NCBI GenBank assembly: GCA_016706255.1
Contig: JADJJZ010000003.1
Location: forward strand, 248,001 to 312,000
Reading direction: 5' to 3'
DNA length: 64,000 nt
DNA from: Bacteroidota bacterium
GTDB lineage: Bacteria > Bacteroidota > Bacteroidia > Chitinophagales > BACL12
Below, piece by piece: positions 45,696-54,489 of this stretch. The notes below the pieces were generated by a model. The model searched no databases, was not told where the DNA came from, and was given only the letters and a program-made list of their open reading frames with translations. The translations under genes and the position numbers were made by a program. Within the stretch, counting starts at the first letter, position 1. The number at the start of each line of letters is the position of its first letter.

Positions 45696-46667
45696 TCAAA
45701 ACTGCTTGCCGTCAATATCCTTATACAATTCCTCCTGTGGCAACGATTTAAAATAACTATAGGTAATTTTTAATCCTTCAGCACGACCAATTTTTGGTTC
45801 CCAGTTCAATAATTTTTTTGCAAGCGTAATATCCGGCTGACGTTGTTTTGGGTCGTCTACAGGTAAAGGTTTATTAATGAGTTTTTGTGATGTTCCGGTG
45901 AGTTTAATAATCTCTTCACCAAATTCATTAATGGTAATTTCATCAGGATTGCCAATGTTAACCGGATAAGCATAATCACTTAATAATAAACGATAAATAC
46001 CTTCAATTAAATCATCAACAAAACAAAACGAACGTGTTTGCGAACCGTCACCAAATACAGTGAGGTCTTCACCGCGCAACGCCTGTCCTATAAATGCCGG
46101 CAACACACGACCATCATTTAATCGCATGCGCGGGCCATAGGTATTAAATATTCTGGCAATTCTTGTTTCTAATCCATGATAAGTATGATATGCCATGGTA
46201 ATGGCTTCCTGAAAACGTTTTGCTTCATCGTAAACACCGCGCGGACCAACAGGATTTACATTGCCCCAGTATGCTTCACTTTGCGGATGCACCAGCGGAT
46301 CACCATATACTTCACTGGTAGATGCTACTAAAATACGTGCATTTTTTGCTTTTGCTAAACCAAGTAAATTATGTGTTCCCAGTGAACCAACTTTTAATGT
46401 TTGTATGGGAATTTTTAAATAATCAATCGGTGAAGCCGGTGAAGCAAAATGTAATATATAATCCAGCGGTCCGGGCACATGCACAAATTTGGAAACATCG
46501 TGAAATAAAAATTCAAAATGTTCAAGCCCAAATAAATGTTCTATATTTTTTTTATCACCGGTAATCAGGTTGTCCATTCCAATTACATGATATCCTTCAC
46601 GTATAAAACGATCACATAAATGTGAACCCAAAAATCCTGCAGCTCCTGTAATTAAAATTCTTTTCAT
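45696..46667 (-). CDS. UDP-glucuronate decarboxylase (UDP-xylose synthase)
   Basis: A 323-aa extended short-chain dehydrogenase that turns UDP-glucuronate into UDP-xylose. It has the NAD loop GAAGFLGSHLCD, STSEVYGDPLVHPQSE (catalytic Ser/Thr), the YDEAK catalytic Tyr-Lys, and FNTYGPRMRLNDGRVLP, which is specific for this enzyme. It lies 27 bases after the UDP-glucose dehydrogenase gene, which makes its substrate, so the two form a short pathway operon for surface polysaccharide. Confidence 0.95.
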   Translation of the reverse strand: MKRILITGAAGFLGSHLCDRFIREGYHVIGMDNLITGDKKNIEHLFGLEHFEFLFHDVSKFVHVPGPLDYILHFASPASPIDYLKIPIQTLKVGSLGTHNLLGLAKAKNARILVASTSEVYGDPLVHPQSEAYWGNVNPVGPRGVYDEAKRFQEAITMAYHTYHGLETRIARIFNTYGPRMRLNDGRVLPAFIGQALRGEDLTVFGDGSQTRSFCFVDDLIEGIYRLLLSDYAYPVNIGNPDEITINEFGEEIIKLTGTSQKLINKPLPVDDPKQRQPDITLAKKLLNWEPKIGRAEGLKITYSYFKSLPQEELYKDIDGKQF

Positions 46668-46694
46668 GGTAATATTTACATATTAAAATTAATA

Positions 46695-48008
46695 TCAGCC
46701 TTCAACAATTTTTCGGCCAATACTTTCATAATAAAATCCCTGTTCACGTAACTCTTCCAATTCAAATAAATTACGTCCGTCGAAAATCATTTTATTTTTC
46801 ATCGAACGTTGCATTAATTCAAAATCAGGTGTGCGGAATACACTCCATTCGGTCACAATTATTAATGCATCCGCATTGTGTAATACCTCATATTGATTGT
46901 TACCGTATGTTATACTGTCACCAATTTCTTTTTTCACATTTGGCATCGCCTCAGGATCAAAAGCCTGAATTTTTGCTCCGCGTTCCAATAATGTTTCAAT
47001 TAAATATAATGCAGGCGCTTCACGAATATCATCGGTGTTGGGTTTAAATGCCAGTCCCCATAGCGCAAATGTTTTTCCATGTAAATCACTGCCAAACTGA
47101 TGAATAATTTTTTCTAAAAGTATGATGCGCTGGTTGTCATTTACTTCCATTACCGATTGTAATACTCTAAAATCATATCCCGCCGAATTTGCCATTTGAT
47201 TTAAAGCTTTCACATCTTTCGGAAAACAACTTCCGCCATAACCAACCCCCGGAAATAAAAACCTTTTTCCGATTCTACTATCACTTCCAATTCCTTTTCT
47301 AACCATGTCAACATCTGCACCCAAACGTTCGCAGAGGTTGGCAATCTCATTCATAAATGTAATTTTCGTTGCTAAAAATGCATTGGCAGCATACTTTGTT
47401 AACTCAGCACTGCGCTCATCCATAAAAATAATCGGATTGCCCTGCCTTACAAATGGGGCATATAAGCGGTTAAGCATATCCTGCGCTTTTTCACTTTCTG
47501 TTCCAATTACCACACGTTCGGGTTTCATAAAATCTTCAACAGCCATACCCTCACGCAAAAATTCAGGATTACTCACCACATCAAACTGATGTTTACAATT
47601 TGCCGCGATACGCGCACGCACAAGGTCAGCAGTACCAACCGGCACCGTGCTTTTATCGATAATTATTTTATAACCATTTATGATATGGCCCAAGTCATCA
47701 GCCACTTTTAATACATATTTCAGGTCCGCACTACCGTCTTCATTTGGTGGGGTAGGGAGGGCAAGAAATACAATATCGGTTTGTTCAACCGCAGTTTTTA
47801 AATCGGTGGTGAACTCCAGATTGCCCTGCTTGATATTTCGGTGAAATAAGGTTTCCAAACCCGGCTCATAAATGGGAATTTCTCCTGACTGCATCCTTGT
47901 AACCTTAGCAGCATCAATATCTACGCAAATAACATGGTTCCCCGTTTCGGCAAAACATGTGCCCGTAACCAGGCCAACATAACCCGTCCCGATAACTGAA
48001 ATTTTCAT
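46695..48008 (-). CDS. ugd: UDP-glucose 6-dehydrogenase
   Basis: A 437-aa enzyme from the ATG at 48008 (MKISVIGTGYVGLVTG); the longer frame from 48050 lacks support. It oxidises UDP-glucose to UDP-glucuronate with 2 NAD+. Motifs: NAD loop GTGYVG, PTPPNEDGSADLKYV, STVPVGTAD, catalytic cysteine in GVGYGGSCFPKD, and GLAFKPNTDDIREAPAL. It precedes the UDP-xylose synthase gene. Confidence 0.96.
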   Translation of the reverse strand: MKISVIGTGYVGLVTGTCFAETGNHVICVDIDAAKVTRMQSGEIPIYEPGLETLFHRNIKQGNLEFTTDLKTAVEQTDIVFLALPTPPNEDGSADLKYVLKVADDLGHIINGYKIIIDKSTVPVGTADLVRARIAANCKHQFDVVSNPEFLREGMAVEDFMKPERVVIGTESEKAQDMLNRLYAPFVRQGNPIIFMDERSAELTKYAANAFLATKITFMNEIANLCERLGADVDMVRKGIGSDSRIGKRFLFPGVGYGGSCFPKDVKALNQMANSAGYDFRVLQSVMEVNDNQRIILLEKIIHQFGSDLHGKTFALWGLAFKPNTDDIREAPALYLIETLLERGAKIQAFDPEAMPNVKKEIGDSITYGNNQYEVLHNADALIIVTEWSVFRTPDFELMQRSMKNKMIFDGRNLFELEELREQGFYYESIGRKIVEG

Positions 48009-48102
48009 GTGGTAAAGGTAAGAAGATGAAACGGAATAATGCACCCGCATCCACGCGAGCTGCGATTTGCCTTTGTAGGGTTTTTATCCATAAGCGTCAC
48101 CA

Positions 48103-48215
48103 TATGTATAGTTTTTCTGATTTTCTATACATAACAGTCACTAAATGTATAAAATTCTCCATTTTTTATACATATTCCCTATATTTGTATAGAAAATTTA
48201 ATTTTCTATACAAAT
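48103..48215 (+). promoter_or_regulatory. Three phased palindromic operators upstream of the Fic gene
   Basis: IR1 is TATGTATAG/CTATACATA (48103-48111, 48125-48133). IR2 is ATGTATAAAA/TTTTATACAT (48145-48154, 48164-48173). IR3 has perfect 16-base arms around one base (48183-48215), reading ATTTGTATAGAAAATT on the left, and runs into the ATG at 48214. Centres are 40-41 bases apart, four helical turns, suiting cooperative binding. A TATATTTG -7 box (48180-48187) overlaps IR3, so a bound repressor would block transcription. Confidence 0.75.
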
Positions 48216-49287
48216 GGAACGCGCTATGTTAAAACCACTTCCGGTGCATTTCGACCTCGAGACGAAACAGGTACTGCGACGGCTACCTGCCGCCCATGCT
48301 GCCATGGCTGAACTTAAAGTACTTGCTGAAACTTTGCCCGACCCGAACATTTTAATAAATACCCTTGGATTGCAGGAAGCAAAAGATAGTTCTGCAGTCG
48401 AAAATATTATCACAACACATGACGAGTTATATAAATCGGAATTATTTTTTGAAGATTATAAATCGTTGAGTGCAAAAGAAGTCCAAAATTATATTGCTGC
48501 TTCTAAAACCGGATATCATTTGTTAATGCAGTCACGCATGTTAACGAATCGGACAATTTTACAAATTCAGGAAATATTGGAAGCCAACAAAGCGGGTTAT
48601 CGGAAATTGCCCGGTACAAAAATAAAAAACACGTCCACCGGTGAAATAATTTATGAACCACCTCAGAATCCCGATACAATTATTGCGCTCATGTCTAATC
48701 TGGAGCAATTTATTAATGATAATGAAATGTGTGATTACGACCCACTCATTAAAATGGCAATTATTCATTACCAATTTGAAAGTATACACCCTTTTTATGA
48801 TGGCAATGGCCGGACAGGTCGAATAATTAATTTATTATATCTCATTTTACAAAACCTGCAAACCCTGCCAATACTGTATTTGAGCAATTTTATAATTAAT
48901 AACAAAGCTCGGTATTACCATTTATTACACCATGTACATAATCAGGAAACATGGGAAGCATGGATTGTTTTTATGATTACTTGTGTTGAAACTACTGCAC
49001 GTGAAACAATTGAAAAAATAAAAGAAATTAAAAAATTAATGCTGCAGACAAAATTGCAAATTCGGAATAACTACAAATTTTATAGTCCTGAATTAATACA
49101 CAATTTATTTAAACATCCTTACACAAAAATTGAATTTGTAGTTCATGATCTTGGTGTAACCAGATTAACGGCAGCAACTTATCTGAATAAACTTGCCGCT
49201 GATAAAATTTTAGTCAAACAAAAACTTGGCACCGGGAATTATTATATCAATCAGCCATTGTTCGACCTGCTCACAAATGGGAAGTAA
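48214..49287 (+). CDS. Fic family protein (AMP transferase-like)
   Basis: A 357-aa protein. The Fic motif HPFYDGNGRTGR is at residues 192-203, with all residues for AMP transfer or its reversal. An N-terminal helix has SSAVEN (59-64), which matches the inhibitory (S/T)xxxE(G/N) motif, so the enzyme is likely self-inhibited. The C-terminal 90 residues form a winged-helix-like part (LIHNLFKHPYTKIEFVVHD; LTAATYLNKLAADKIL), which could bind DNA. Three phased palindromes upstream are probable binding sites for it or another repressor. It stands alone on the plus strand. Confidence 0.92.
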   Translation: MERAMLKPLPVHFDLETKQVLRRLPAAHAAMAELKVLAETLPDPNILINTLGLQEAKDSSAVENIITTHDELYKSELFFEDYKSLSAKEVQNYIAASKTGYHLLMQSRMLTNRTILQIQEILEANKAGYRKLPGTKIKNTSTGEIIYEPPQNPDTIIALMSNLEQFINDNEMCDYDPLIKMAIIHYQFESIHPFYDGNGRTGRIINLLYLILQNLQTLPILYLSNFIINNKARYYHLLHHVHNQETWEAWIVFMITCVETTARETIEKIKEIKKLMLQTKLQIRNNYKFYSPELIHNLFKHPYTKIEFVVHDLGVTRLTAATYLNKLAADKILVKQKLGTGNYYINQPLFDLLTNGK

Positions 49288-49412
49288 ATAAATTAATGTC
49301 TAAGCATTGATGAGTTTCCATGTGCTTAATTTTAATATACACATTCAACCATAATCGGATTAAATTTACAGGTATCTAAAAATCAATTTTTTTAAATTTA
49401 ACTTAAAAACCT

Positions 49413-49460
49413 TTGCGAAACCAATCGGTTGCATATATATTTGCAACCAATCGATTGCAT
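49413..49460 (+). promoter_or_regulatory. Promoter with two operator-like direct repeats
   Basis: TTG (49413-49415), 20-base spacer, TATATTTG (49436-49443): a textbook Bacteroidota promoter. AACCAATCGGTTGCAT (49419-49434) lies in the spacer and AACCAATCGATTGCAT (49445-49460) just after the -7 box; each is near-palindromic. They are likely sites for the ArsR-type regulator encoded in the operon. Confidence 0.7.
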
Positions 49461-49479
49461 AACTCAAAACAAAAAACAG

Positions 49480-50055
49480 ATGAGAAAACTTAAACTTCAG
49501 GTGCAAACCACCATAGACGGCTTCATGGGCGGCCCTTCAGGCGAATTAGACTGGGCAGCAACAGAATGGACCGACGACCTTAAAAACTTCGTCATTGGGC
49601 TTACCGGTCCGGTAGACACCATTTTATTAGGCAAAAACCTCGCAATGGGTTTTATTCCATACTGGACCGCTGCATTAAATGAACCGGTTCCGGCTGAAGG
49701 CGCTAAAATTTTTGTAGAAACACCCAAAATTGTGTTTTCATCAACGCTTAATGCTGATGATCCAATTACTAAAGACTGGCAAAATACCAGTATCGAAAAT
49801 GGTGATTATATCGAAAAAATAAACGCACTTAAAAATGAAACCGGTGGCGATATTATTGTTTACGGCGGAGGAAAATTTGTTGCATCACTCATTAAAGCGA
49901 ATCTGATTGATGAATTGAATTTATTTATCAATCCCGTTGCCATAGGAAAAGGCATGCCGATTTTTAGTGCAGTCGAAAGCCAACAAAAATATGCGCTTTC
50001 AAGTGCAAAACAATTTGTTTGCGGTATTTCTGTACTTACTTATACTAAATTATAA
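49480..50055 (+). CDS. Dihydrofolate reductase-like (RibD C-terminal domain) protein
   Basis: About 191 aa from the ATG at 49480 (MRKLKLQVQTTIDGFMGGPS). It has the RibD/DHFR-like fold cues DGFMGG, DTILLGKNLAMGFIPYW and the NADPH-binding stretch GGDIIVYGGGKFVASLIKA. Members of this group reduce small molecules with NADPH; the substrate is unknown. The gene begins an operon with an ArsR regulator and an SRPBCC protein, a combination seen in many Bacteroidota. Confidence 0.88.
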   Translation: MRKLKLQVQTTIDGFMGGPSGELDWAATEWTDDLKNFVIGLTGPVDTILLGKNLAMGFIPYWTAALNEPVPAEGAKIFVETPKIVFSSTLNADDPITKDWQNTSIENGDYIEKINALKNETGGDIIVYGGGKFVASLIKANLIDELNLFINPVAIGKGMPIFSAVESQQKYALSSAKQFVCGISVLTYTKL

Positions 50056-50056
50056 C

Positions 50057-50377
50057 ATGCGACGAGATGTTTTTCAGGCCATTGCCGACCCAACACGCAG
50101 AGCAATTATTGCACTTATTGCAGTACATGCTTTAACACCAAATGCAATAGCAGAACATTTTGAAACAAGTCGTCAGGCTATCTCAAAACACCTGCGCATT
50201 TTAACGGAATGTGAGCTGGTAAAACACGAACAATCAGGCAGAGAAATATATTATCTTTTAAATGTCCAAAAAATGAAAGAAATTGATAAATGGCTGGAGC
50301 AATTCCGAAAAATTTGGGAAGGCAGATTCAGCGAACTCGACAAAGTATTATTTCATCTTAAAAATAAAAATGAATGA
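50057..50377 (+). CDS. ArsR-family winged-helix regulator
   Basis: About 106 aa from the ATG at 50057, one base after the stop of the reductase-like gene; a longer upstream frame was rejected. Sequence: DVFQAIADPTRRAIIALI, then the recognition helix region TSRQAISKHLRILTECELV and the wing EQSGREIYYLL. No cysteine metal motif is present, so it probably senses a non-metal signal or its SRPBCC partner's ligand. It likely represses its own operon through the repeats at 49419-49460. It overlaps the next gene by ATGA. Confidence 0.92.
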   Translation: MRRDVFQAIADPTRRAIIALIAVHALTPNAIAEHFETSRQAISKHLRILTECELVKHEQSGREIYYLLNVQKMKEIDKWLEQFRKIWEGRFSELDKVLFHLKNKNE

Positions 50378-50874
50378 ACACAAATTTGTTATTCGACTTT
50401 TCCGTAAATAAGGAAAATAATAATATCACGGTTAAACGTGAATTTGCTGCAAATAAAAACCTGGTATGGGCTGCCTTTACAACACCCGCAATATTAGATG
50501 AATGGTGGGCTCCTAAACCTTATAAAGTAAAAACAAAATTAATGGATTTTACAGTTGGCGGATTTTGGTTGTATGCCATGATGGGCCCCGAAGGCGATAC
50601 ACACTGGTGTCGCGCCGATTATAAAAGTATCGACGTTGAAAATAGTTTTTCAGGTTTAGATGCTTTTTGTGATGAAAATGGTAATGTAACGCAAAATTTT
50701 CCACGTTCACTGTGGCACAATTCTTTTATCGATAAAGGTGAAACAACTGAAGTGCATATTAAAATAAAATACGACTCATTAGCCGATTTAGAAAAAATTA
50801 TTGAATTGGGCTTTAAAGAAGGATTTACTATGGCAATGGGAAATCTGGATGATTATTTTGCCGAACATAAATAA
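50374..50874 (+). CDS. SRPBCC (AHSA1-like) domain protein
   Basis: A 166-aa protein of the START/AHSA1-like fold, which binds hydrophobic ligands in a central cavity. Typical pattern: VKREFAANKNLVWAAFTTP, LDEWWAPKPYKVKTK, FTVGGFWLYAMMGPEG and the C-terminal helix GFTMAMGNLDDYFAEH. It is translationally coupled to the ArsR gene (4-base overlap), a common pairing in which the SRPBCC protein accompanies the regulator. Ligand unknown. Confidence 0.9.
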   Translation: MNTNLLFDFSVNKENNNITVKREFAANKNLVWAAFTTPAILDEWWAPKPYKVKTKLMDFTVGGFWLYAMMGPEGDTHWCRADYKSIDVENSFSGLDAFCDENGNVTQNFPRSLWHNSFIDKGETTEVHIKIKYDSLADLEKIIELGFKEGFTMAMGNLDDYFAEHK

Positions 50875-50887
50875 TTATTGCGCTGCT

Positions 50888-50926
50888 AAATAAGGTACAG
50901 ATTTAATTTGTGCCTTATTTTTTTTC
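50888..50926. terminator. Terminator between the SRPBCC gene and prfA
   Basis: AAATAAGG (50888-50895) pairs with CCTTATTT (50913-50920), followed by T-run; the stem extends with TACA/TGTG. It separates convergent genes. Confidence 0.75.
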
Positions 50927-50940
50927 TGATAATTAAGTAA

Positions 50941-52011
50941 TTACCCTTCCCGCATTTTTTCCGCATTTTCCGCAACTTGCAATGCATCTAATATTTCATC
51001 TATATAACCATTCATCGCATCCGGTAAACTGTATAGCGTTAAATTAATTCGATGATCAGTTATTCTGCTCTGTGGAAAATTATACGTTCTGATTTTTGCC
51101 GACCTGTCTCCGGTTGATACTAATGTTTTTCTTTGTTGTGAAAGTTTTGCAAGATGTTCATTGTGAAATTTTTCATATACACGCGTGCGCAAAACTTTCA
51201 TTGCCTTTTCACGATTTTTTATCTGCGAACGTTCATCCTGACATTCAGCTACAATACCTGTAGGCACGTGTGTCATACGCACTGCACTTTCTGTTCTGTT
51301 TACGTGCTGACCACCCGCACCACTCGCACGAAATACATCTACCTTAATATCATTTACACTAATATCAATATCAAATTCTTCAGCCTCAGGTAATACTGCT
51401 ACAGTTGCTGCACTGGTATGCACCCTTCCCTGACTTTCTGTTGCCGGAACACGTTGCACACGATGTACACCACTTTCATATTTTAACTTGCCATACACAT
51501 TTTCACCGGTTACCTCTAAAACAATTTCTTTAAACCCGCCCTTTTCACTTTGATTTTCATTCATCACTTCAACCTTCCAGCCTTGTTTATTGCAAAAACG
51601 GGTATACATTTCACTTAAATCGCCCGCAAAAATTGCAGCTTCATCACCACCTGTTCCGGCACGTATTTCTATAATAGCATTTTTTTCGTCTTCGGGATCT
51701 TTAGGTATCAGTAAAAGTTTTATTTGCTCTTCCAGCTTTTCTTTTTCAGCTTCAAAATGTTGCAATTCGGCTTTTGCCATTTCACGCAACTCATCGTCTT
51801 TTTCTGTGTTTAATATTTGTCTGCTATCTTTTAAATTGCCTAAAATATTTTGATATGTTTCAAAGGCATCTACTACCGGTTCCATATCGCGGTAACTTTT
51901 ATTTAATCCCTTAAAACGTTTCATATCAGCAATAATTTCCGGGTCACTCAGTTGTTCCTGAATGTTGAGCCAGCGCTCCTTTATTGCCTGTAATTTTGAT
52001 ACAAAATCCAT
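50941..52011 (-). CDS. prfA: Peptide chain release factor 1
   Basis: A 356-aa factor that releases the peptide at UAA and UAG. The anticodon-like PAT motif (RVPATESQGRVHTS) identifies RF1 rather than RF2. The GGQ catalytic loop is in GAGGQHVNRTESAVRMTHVP. Length is normal. RF1 implies that UAG is read as stop here, which argues against UAG recoding as an explanation of the two in-frame TAGs in the window. Confidence 0.97.
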   Translation of the reverse strand: MDFVSKLQAIKERWLNIQEQLSDPEIIADMKRFKGLNKSYRDMEPVVDAFETYQNILGNLKDSRQILNTEKDDELREMAKAELQHFEAEKEKLEEQIKLLLIPKDPEDEKNAIIEIRAGTGGDEAAIFAGDLSEMYTRFCNKQGWKVEVMNENQSEKGGFKEIVLEVTGENVYGKLKYESGVHRVQRVPATESQGRVHTSAATVAVLPEAEEFDIDISVNDIKVDVFRASGAGGQHVNRTESAVRMTHVPTGIVAECQDERSQIKNREKAMKVLRTRVYEKFHNEHLAKLSQQRKTLVSTGDRSAKIRTYNFPQSRITDHRINLTLYSLPDAMNGYIDEILDALQVAENAEKMREG

Positions 52012-52105
52012 TGCTGCAAATTTAAACTTAATTGCTGAAATCAGAATAGTTTACCACAATGCACTCCGGCAATTAGTGGTTTCCTCATTAACCGCACGGT
52101 TCACG

Positions 52106-52900
52106 TTAATTGCTACCCTGAAATTTAAACACACCAATGGAAGTGCCGTTATGAACAAAAATTTTGTTTCCCATCAAATAAACAGCATCTCCCTGAATGG
52201 GGTAACTAATGGTTTCGAGACTACGCAAATCATAAAACTGAAGCGCATTTTTATTTAGGCCGATTATGTAGTTATCGGTAATTTGATGCACCTGCATGTT
52301 TACTTCAATGGTATGCACATAACTGGCATAAGCATCAAATAGTAAAATGCCGTCACTTTTTGTATCAACATACACCTTATCATTAACACAATACAAAGTA
52401 TTTACTTCCACATCAAAACTAAATAACTGGTCAAATGATTCACTCGATGCCAATACATTTCCTGCTTCATCAAGCCTTATTAATTTTCTCGACAATTCAT
52501 CATAAAGCCAGATGTGGTCGGTGCCGCTATGTTTGCAGATAGCAGCAGGCTGATAATTCGGTTTATTTACATTCCCTTTTAATGATAATTGCGATAATTC
52601 AGCTAACTGATTATCTAAAATAACCACCGTTTGCTGATCGGGATAAAATACAAGTATTTTTAATGGATTGCTTACATCTATGCGCGTAGGTTTACCCAAA
52701 TTGCTATTGCTGTAACTGATAAAACTGCTGTCGCTGCAAGCGGTTTTAATAATCTCGTTTACCGAATTAATGTAATAAATGTTTTCGCGCACATCTATAG
52801 TAAAATAATCTGCAGTAATATCTTTTTTACACAATAAGGTATCGCTGGCGTTAACCTGCATTGTTATTAATAAAAACAGAAAAAAAATATTATTTTTCAA
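52106..52900 (-). CDS. Exported beta-propeller-like protein of unknown function
   Basis: A 264-aa protein with signal peptide MKNNIFFLFLLITMQVNA. The rest consists of short repeated beta-strand units (YYINSVNEIIKTA; ILVFYPDQQTVVILDNQL; HIWLYDELSRKLIRLDEAG; LYCVNDKVYVDTKSDGILLF) that look like propeller blades. No catalytic motif. It overlaps the lpxH gene by 11 bases and is likely cotranscribed. Function unknown. Confidence 0.75.
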   Translation of the reverse strand: MKNNIFFLFLLITMQVNASDTLLCKKDITADYFTIDVRENIYYINSVNEIIKTACSDSSFISYSNSNLGKPTRIDVSNPLKILVFYPDQQTVVILDNQLAELSQLSLKGNVNKPNYQPAAICKHSGTDHIWLYDELSRKLIRLDEAGNVLASSESFDQLFSFDVEVNTLYCVNDKVYVDTKSDGILLFDAYASYVHTIEVNMQVHQITDNYIIGLNKNALQFYDLRSLETISYPIQGDAVYLMGNKIFVHNGTSIGVFKFQGSN

Positions 52901-53633
52901 AATATTTTATCTTACAAATAGTACCGTCAAATTCGGCATATGTGAAATGAATAATCCAGTCACCTAAATTAATAAATGTGGTATTTTCTGCAATCGGTTT
53001 ATCTAAAACAATATGTCGGTGACCAAATAAAAAATAATCGAAATGCTCTTTCTGCAACACTTCTTTTGCATAAATAATCTGCCATTCTTTATCGTCACCT
53101 AAAAATGCTTCTTCTTCATTTGCCCTTCTGCTGTTATGTGAAAAAAAGCGGGCTACTTTAAATGCAATATAAGGATGTAACATGCCATACAAAACCTGTG
53201 CCGCCTTACTTTTAAAAATGCGTTTCATAAATTTGAAACCATTGTCACCCGGCCCAATGCCATCGCCATGTCCTACAAAAAACTTTTTCCCGCCAAATTC
53301 AAATTGAATAGAATCACGGTGAACAGGAACTTTCAGTTCTTCTTCAAAATAACCATACATCCATAAATCGTGATTGCCGGTAAAAACATGAATATCTATT
53401 CCCTTATCTTTTAATTCGGCAATTTTTCCAAGCAAACGAACATGTCCTCGTGGAACTACATATTTATATTCAAACCAGAAATCAAATAAATCGCCAACTA
53501 AAAATATTTTTGTAGCATCGTTTTCAATACTGCTGAGCCAGCGTACAATTTTTTTCTCGCGTTCCAGACTGCTGTCAAAATCGGGAATGCCTAAATGGAA
53601 ATCGGAAGCAAAGTAAATTTTATTTCTCTCCAT
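52890..53633 (-). CDS. lpxH: UDP-2,3-diacylglucosamine diphosphatase
   Basis: About 247 aa from the ATG at 53633 (MERNKIYFASDFHLG); a start nine codons upstream is less conserved. A metallophosphatase that hydrolyses UDP-2,3-diacylglucosamine to lipid X in lipid A synthesis. Metal-site motifs are SDFHLG, VGDLFDFWFEY, TGNHDLWMYGYF, VGHGDGIGPGD and FGHRH. It overlaps the LUD gene by 14 bases, indicating coupling. Confidence 0.9.
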   Translation of the reverse strand: MERNKIYFASDFHLGIPDFDSSLEREKKIVRWLSSIENDATKIFLVGDLFDFWFEYKYVVPRGHVRLLGKIAELKDKGIDIHVFTGNHDLWMYGYFEEELKVPVHRDSIQFEFGGKKFFVGHGDGIGPGDNGFKFMKRIFKSKAAQVLYGMLHPYIAFKVARFFSHNSRRANEEEAFLGDDKEWQIIYAKEVLQKEHFDYFLFGHRHIVLDKPIAENTTFINLGDWIIHFTYAEFDGTICKIKYFEK

Positions 53634-54291
53634 CCCATCCGGCAACCGGCCAGTTTTCAATTAAGAATACATATACTTCGCGAGGACCATGTGCACCTAA
53701 CACAAGTGTTTTTTCTATATCTGCTGTACGGCTCGGTCCGGTATTTAAATTTACCATACTCGGAAAATTACCATCGTATTTTTTTCTGATTGCAGTAAAT
53801 CCTTCCTGTATATCCATTACTAATTGTCGTGTAGATGCAATCACAATGTTTACTTCCGGAAAAATAGGTAAGGTTCTTCCACTTGCTTGTCGGCTTGAAA
53901 TTAATACACTGCCTGTTCTTGCAATTAATGCTTCACAACACATTATTCCGGCATCGGCTGTAGTTACCGGCATATCAATTTCATAATTAATAAACTGATT
54001 GCGGTCAAACATTTCGTGTAATGGAATTTCCGGACAACTAATATTTTTCCAGCCCTTTTGTGATACCAGTTCTTTTAATGTGTCAACACATTCTTTTTCA
54101 TTTTCACAATACACAAACTGCCCCGATACTTCTGTAAACTCAGAAGCAAAAATGATTTCAAGTGGCTCATTTTCCAAAGCATAAATGGCATCGTTGGATT
54201 CCAGATTCGGATAAGGTTGTTTGTTTTGATGATACAAAGCCGCCCGAACGCTGCTCAGCATCTTTTCTTTGGAAGATAAAATTTTTGCCAT
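53620..54291 (-). CDS. LUD (LutC/YkgG) domain protein
   Basis: A 223-aa protein of the lactate utilisation LUD family. Motifs: EALIARTGSVLISSR, IVIASTRQLVMDI and the C-terminal GPSRTADIEKTLVLGAHGP. LutC-type proteins belong to an iron-sulfur lactate dehydrogenase complex, but the LutA and LutB genes are absent here. In Bacteroidota a stand-alone LUD gene next to lpxH or ftsH is common, with unclear role. Confidence 0.88.
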   Translation of the reverse strand: MAKILSSKEKMLSSVRAALYHQNKQPYPNLESNDAIYALENEPLEIIFASEFTEVSGQFVYCENEKECVDTLKELVSQKGWKNISCPEIPLHEMFDRNQFINYEIDMPVTTADAGIMCCEALIARTGSVLISSRQASGRTLPIFPEVNIVIASTRQLVMDIQEGFTAIRKKYDGNFPSMVNLNTGPSRTADIEKTLVLGAHGPREVYVFLIENWPVAGWDGEK

Positions 54292-54440
54292 AATCTGTTA
54301 GTTTACTTACCTGTTCCGCATAACCTGCCCAACACCCCCAAATTTAGGTCTTTTCCAAGAAATTTCTGCTATATGGCATGTGGACTAGTGTGGTAATGGT
54401 ACATAAATGACCCTGCTAAACCCTTTTATAAATGCAACAA

Positions 54441-54469
54441 AAAAACCGATAAGCATATACTTATCGGTT
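54441..54469 (-). terminator. Terminator of ftsH
   Basis: AACCGATAAG (54444-54453) pairs with CTTATCGGTT (54460-54469), six-base loop, followed on the minus strand by TTTTT. Confidence 0.85.
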
Positions 54470-54489
54470 CTCTTTTATTTTGAAACTGA

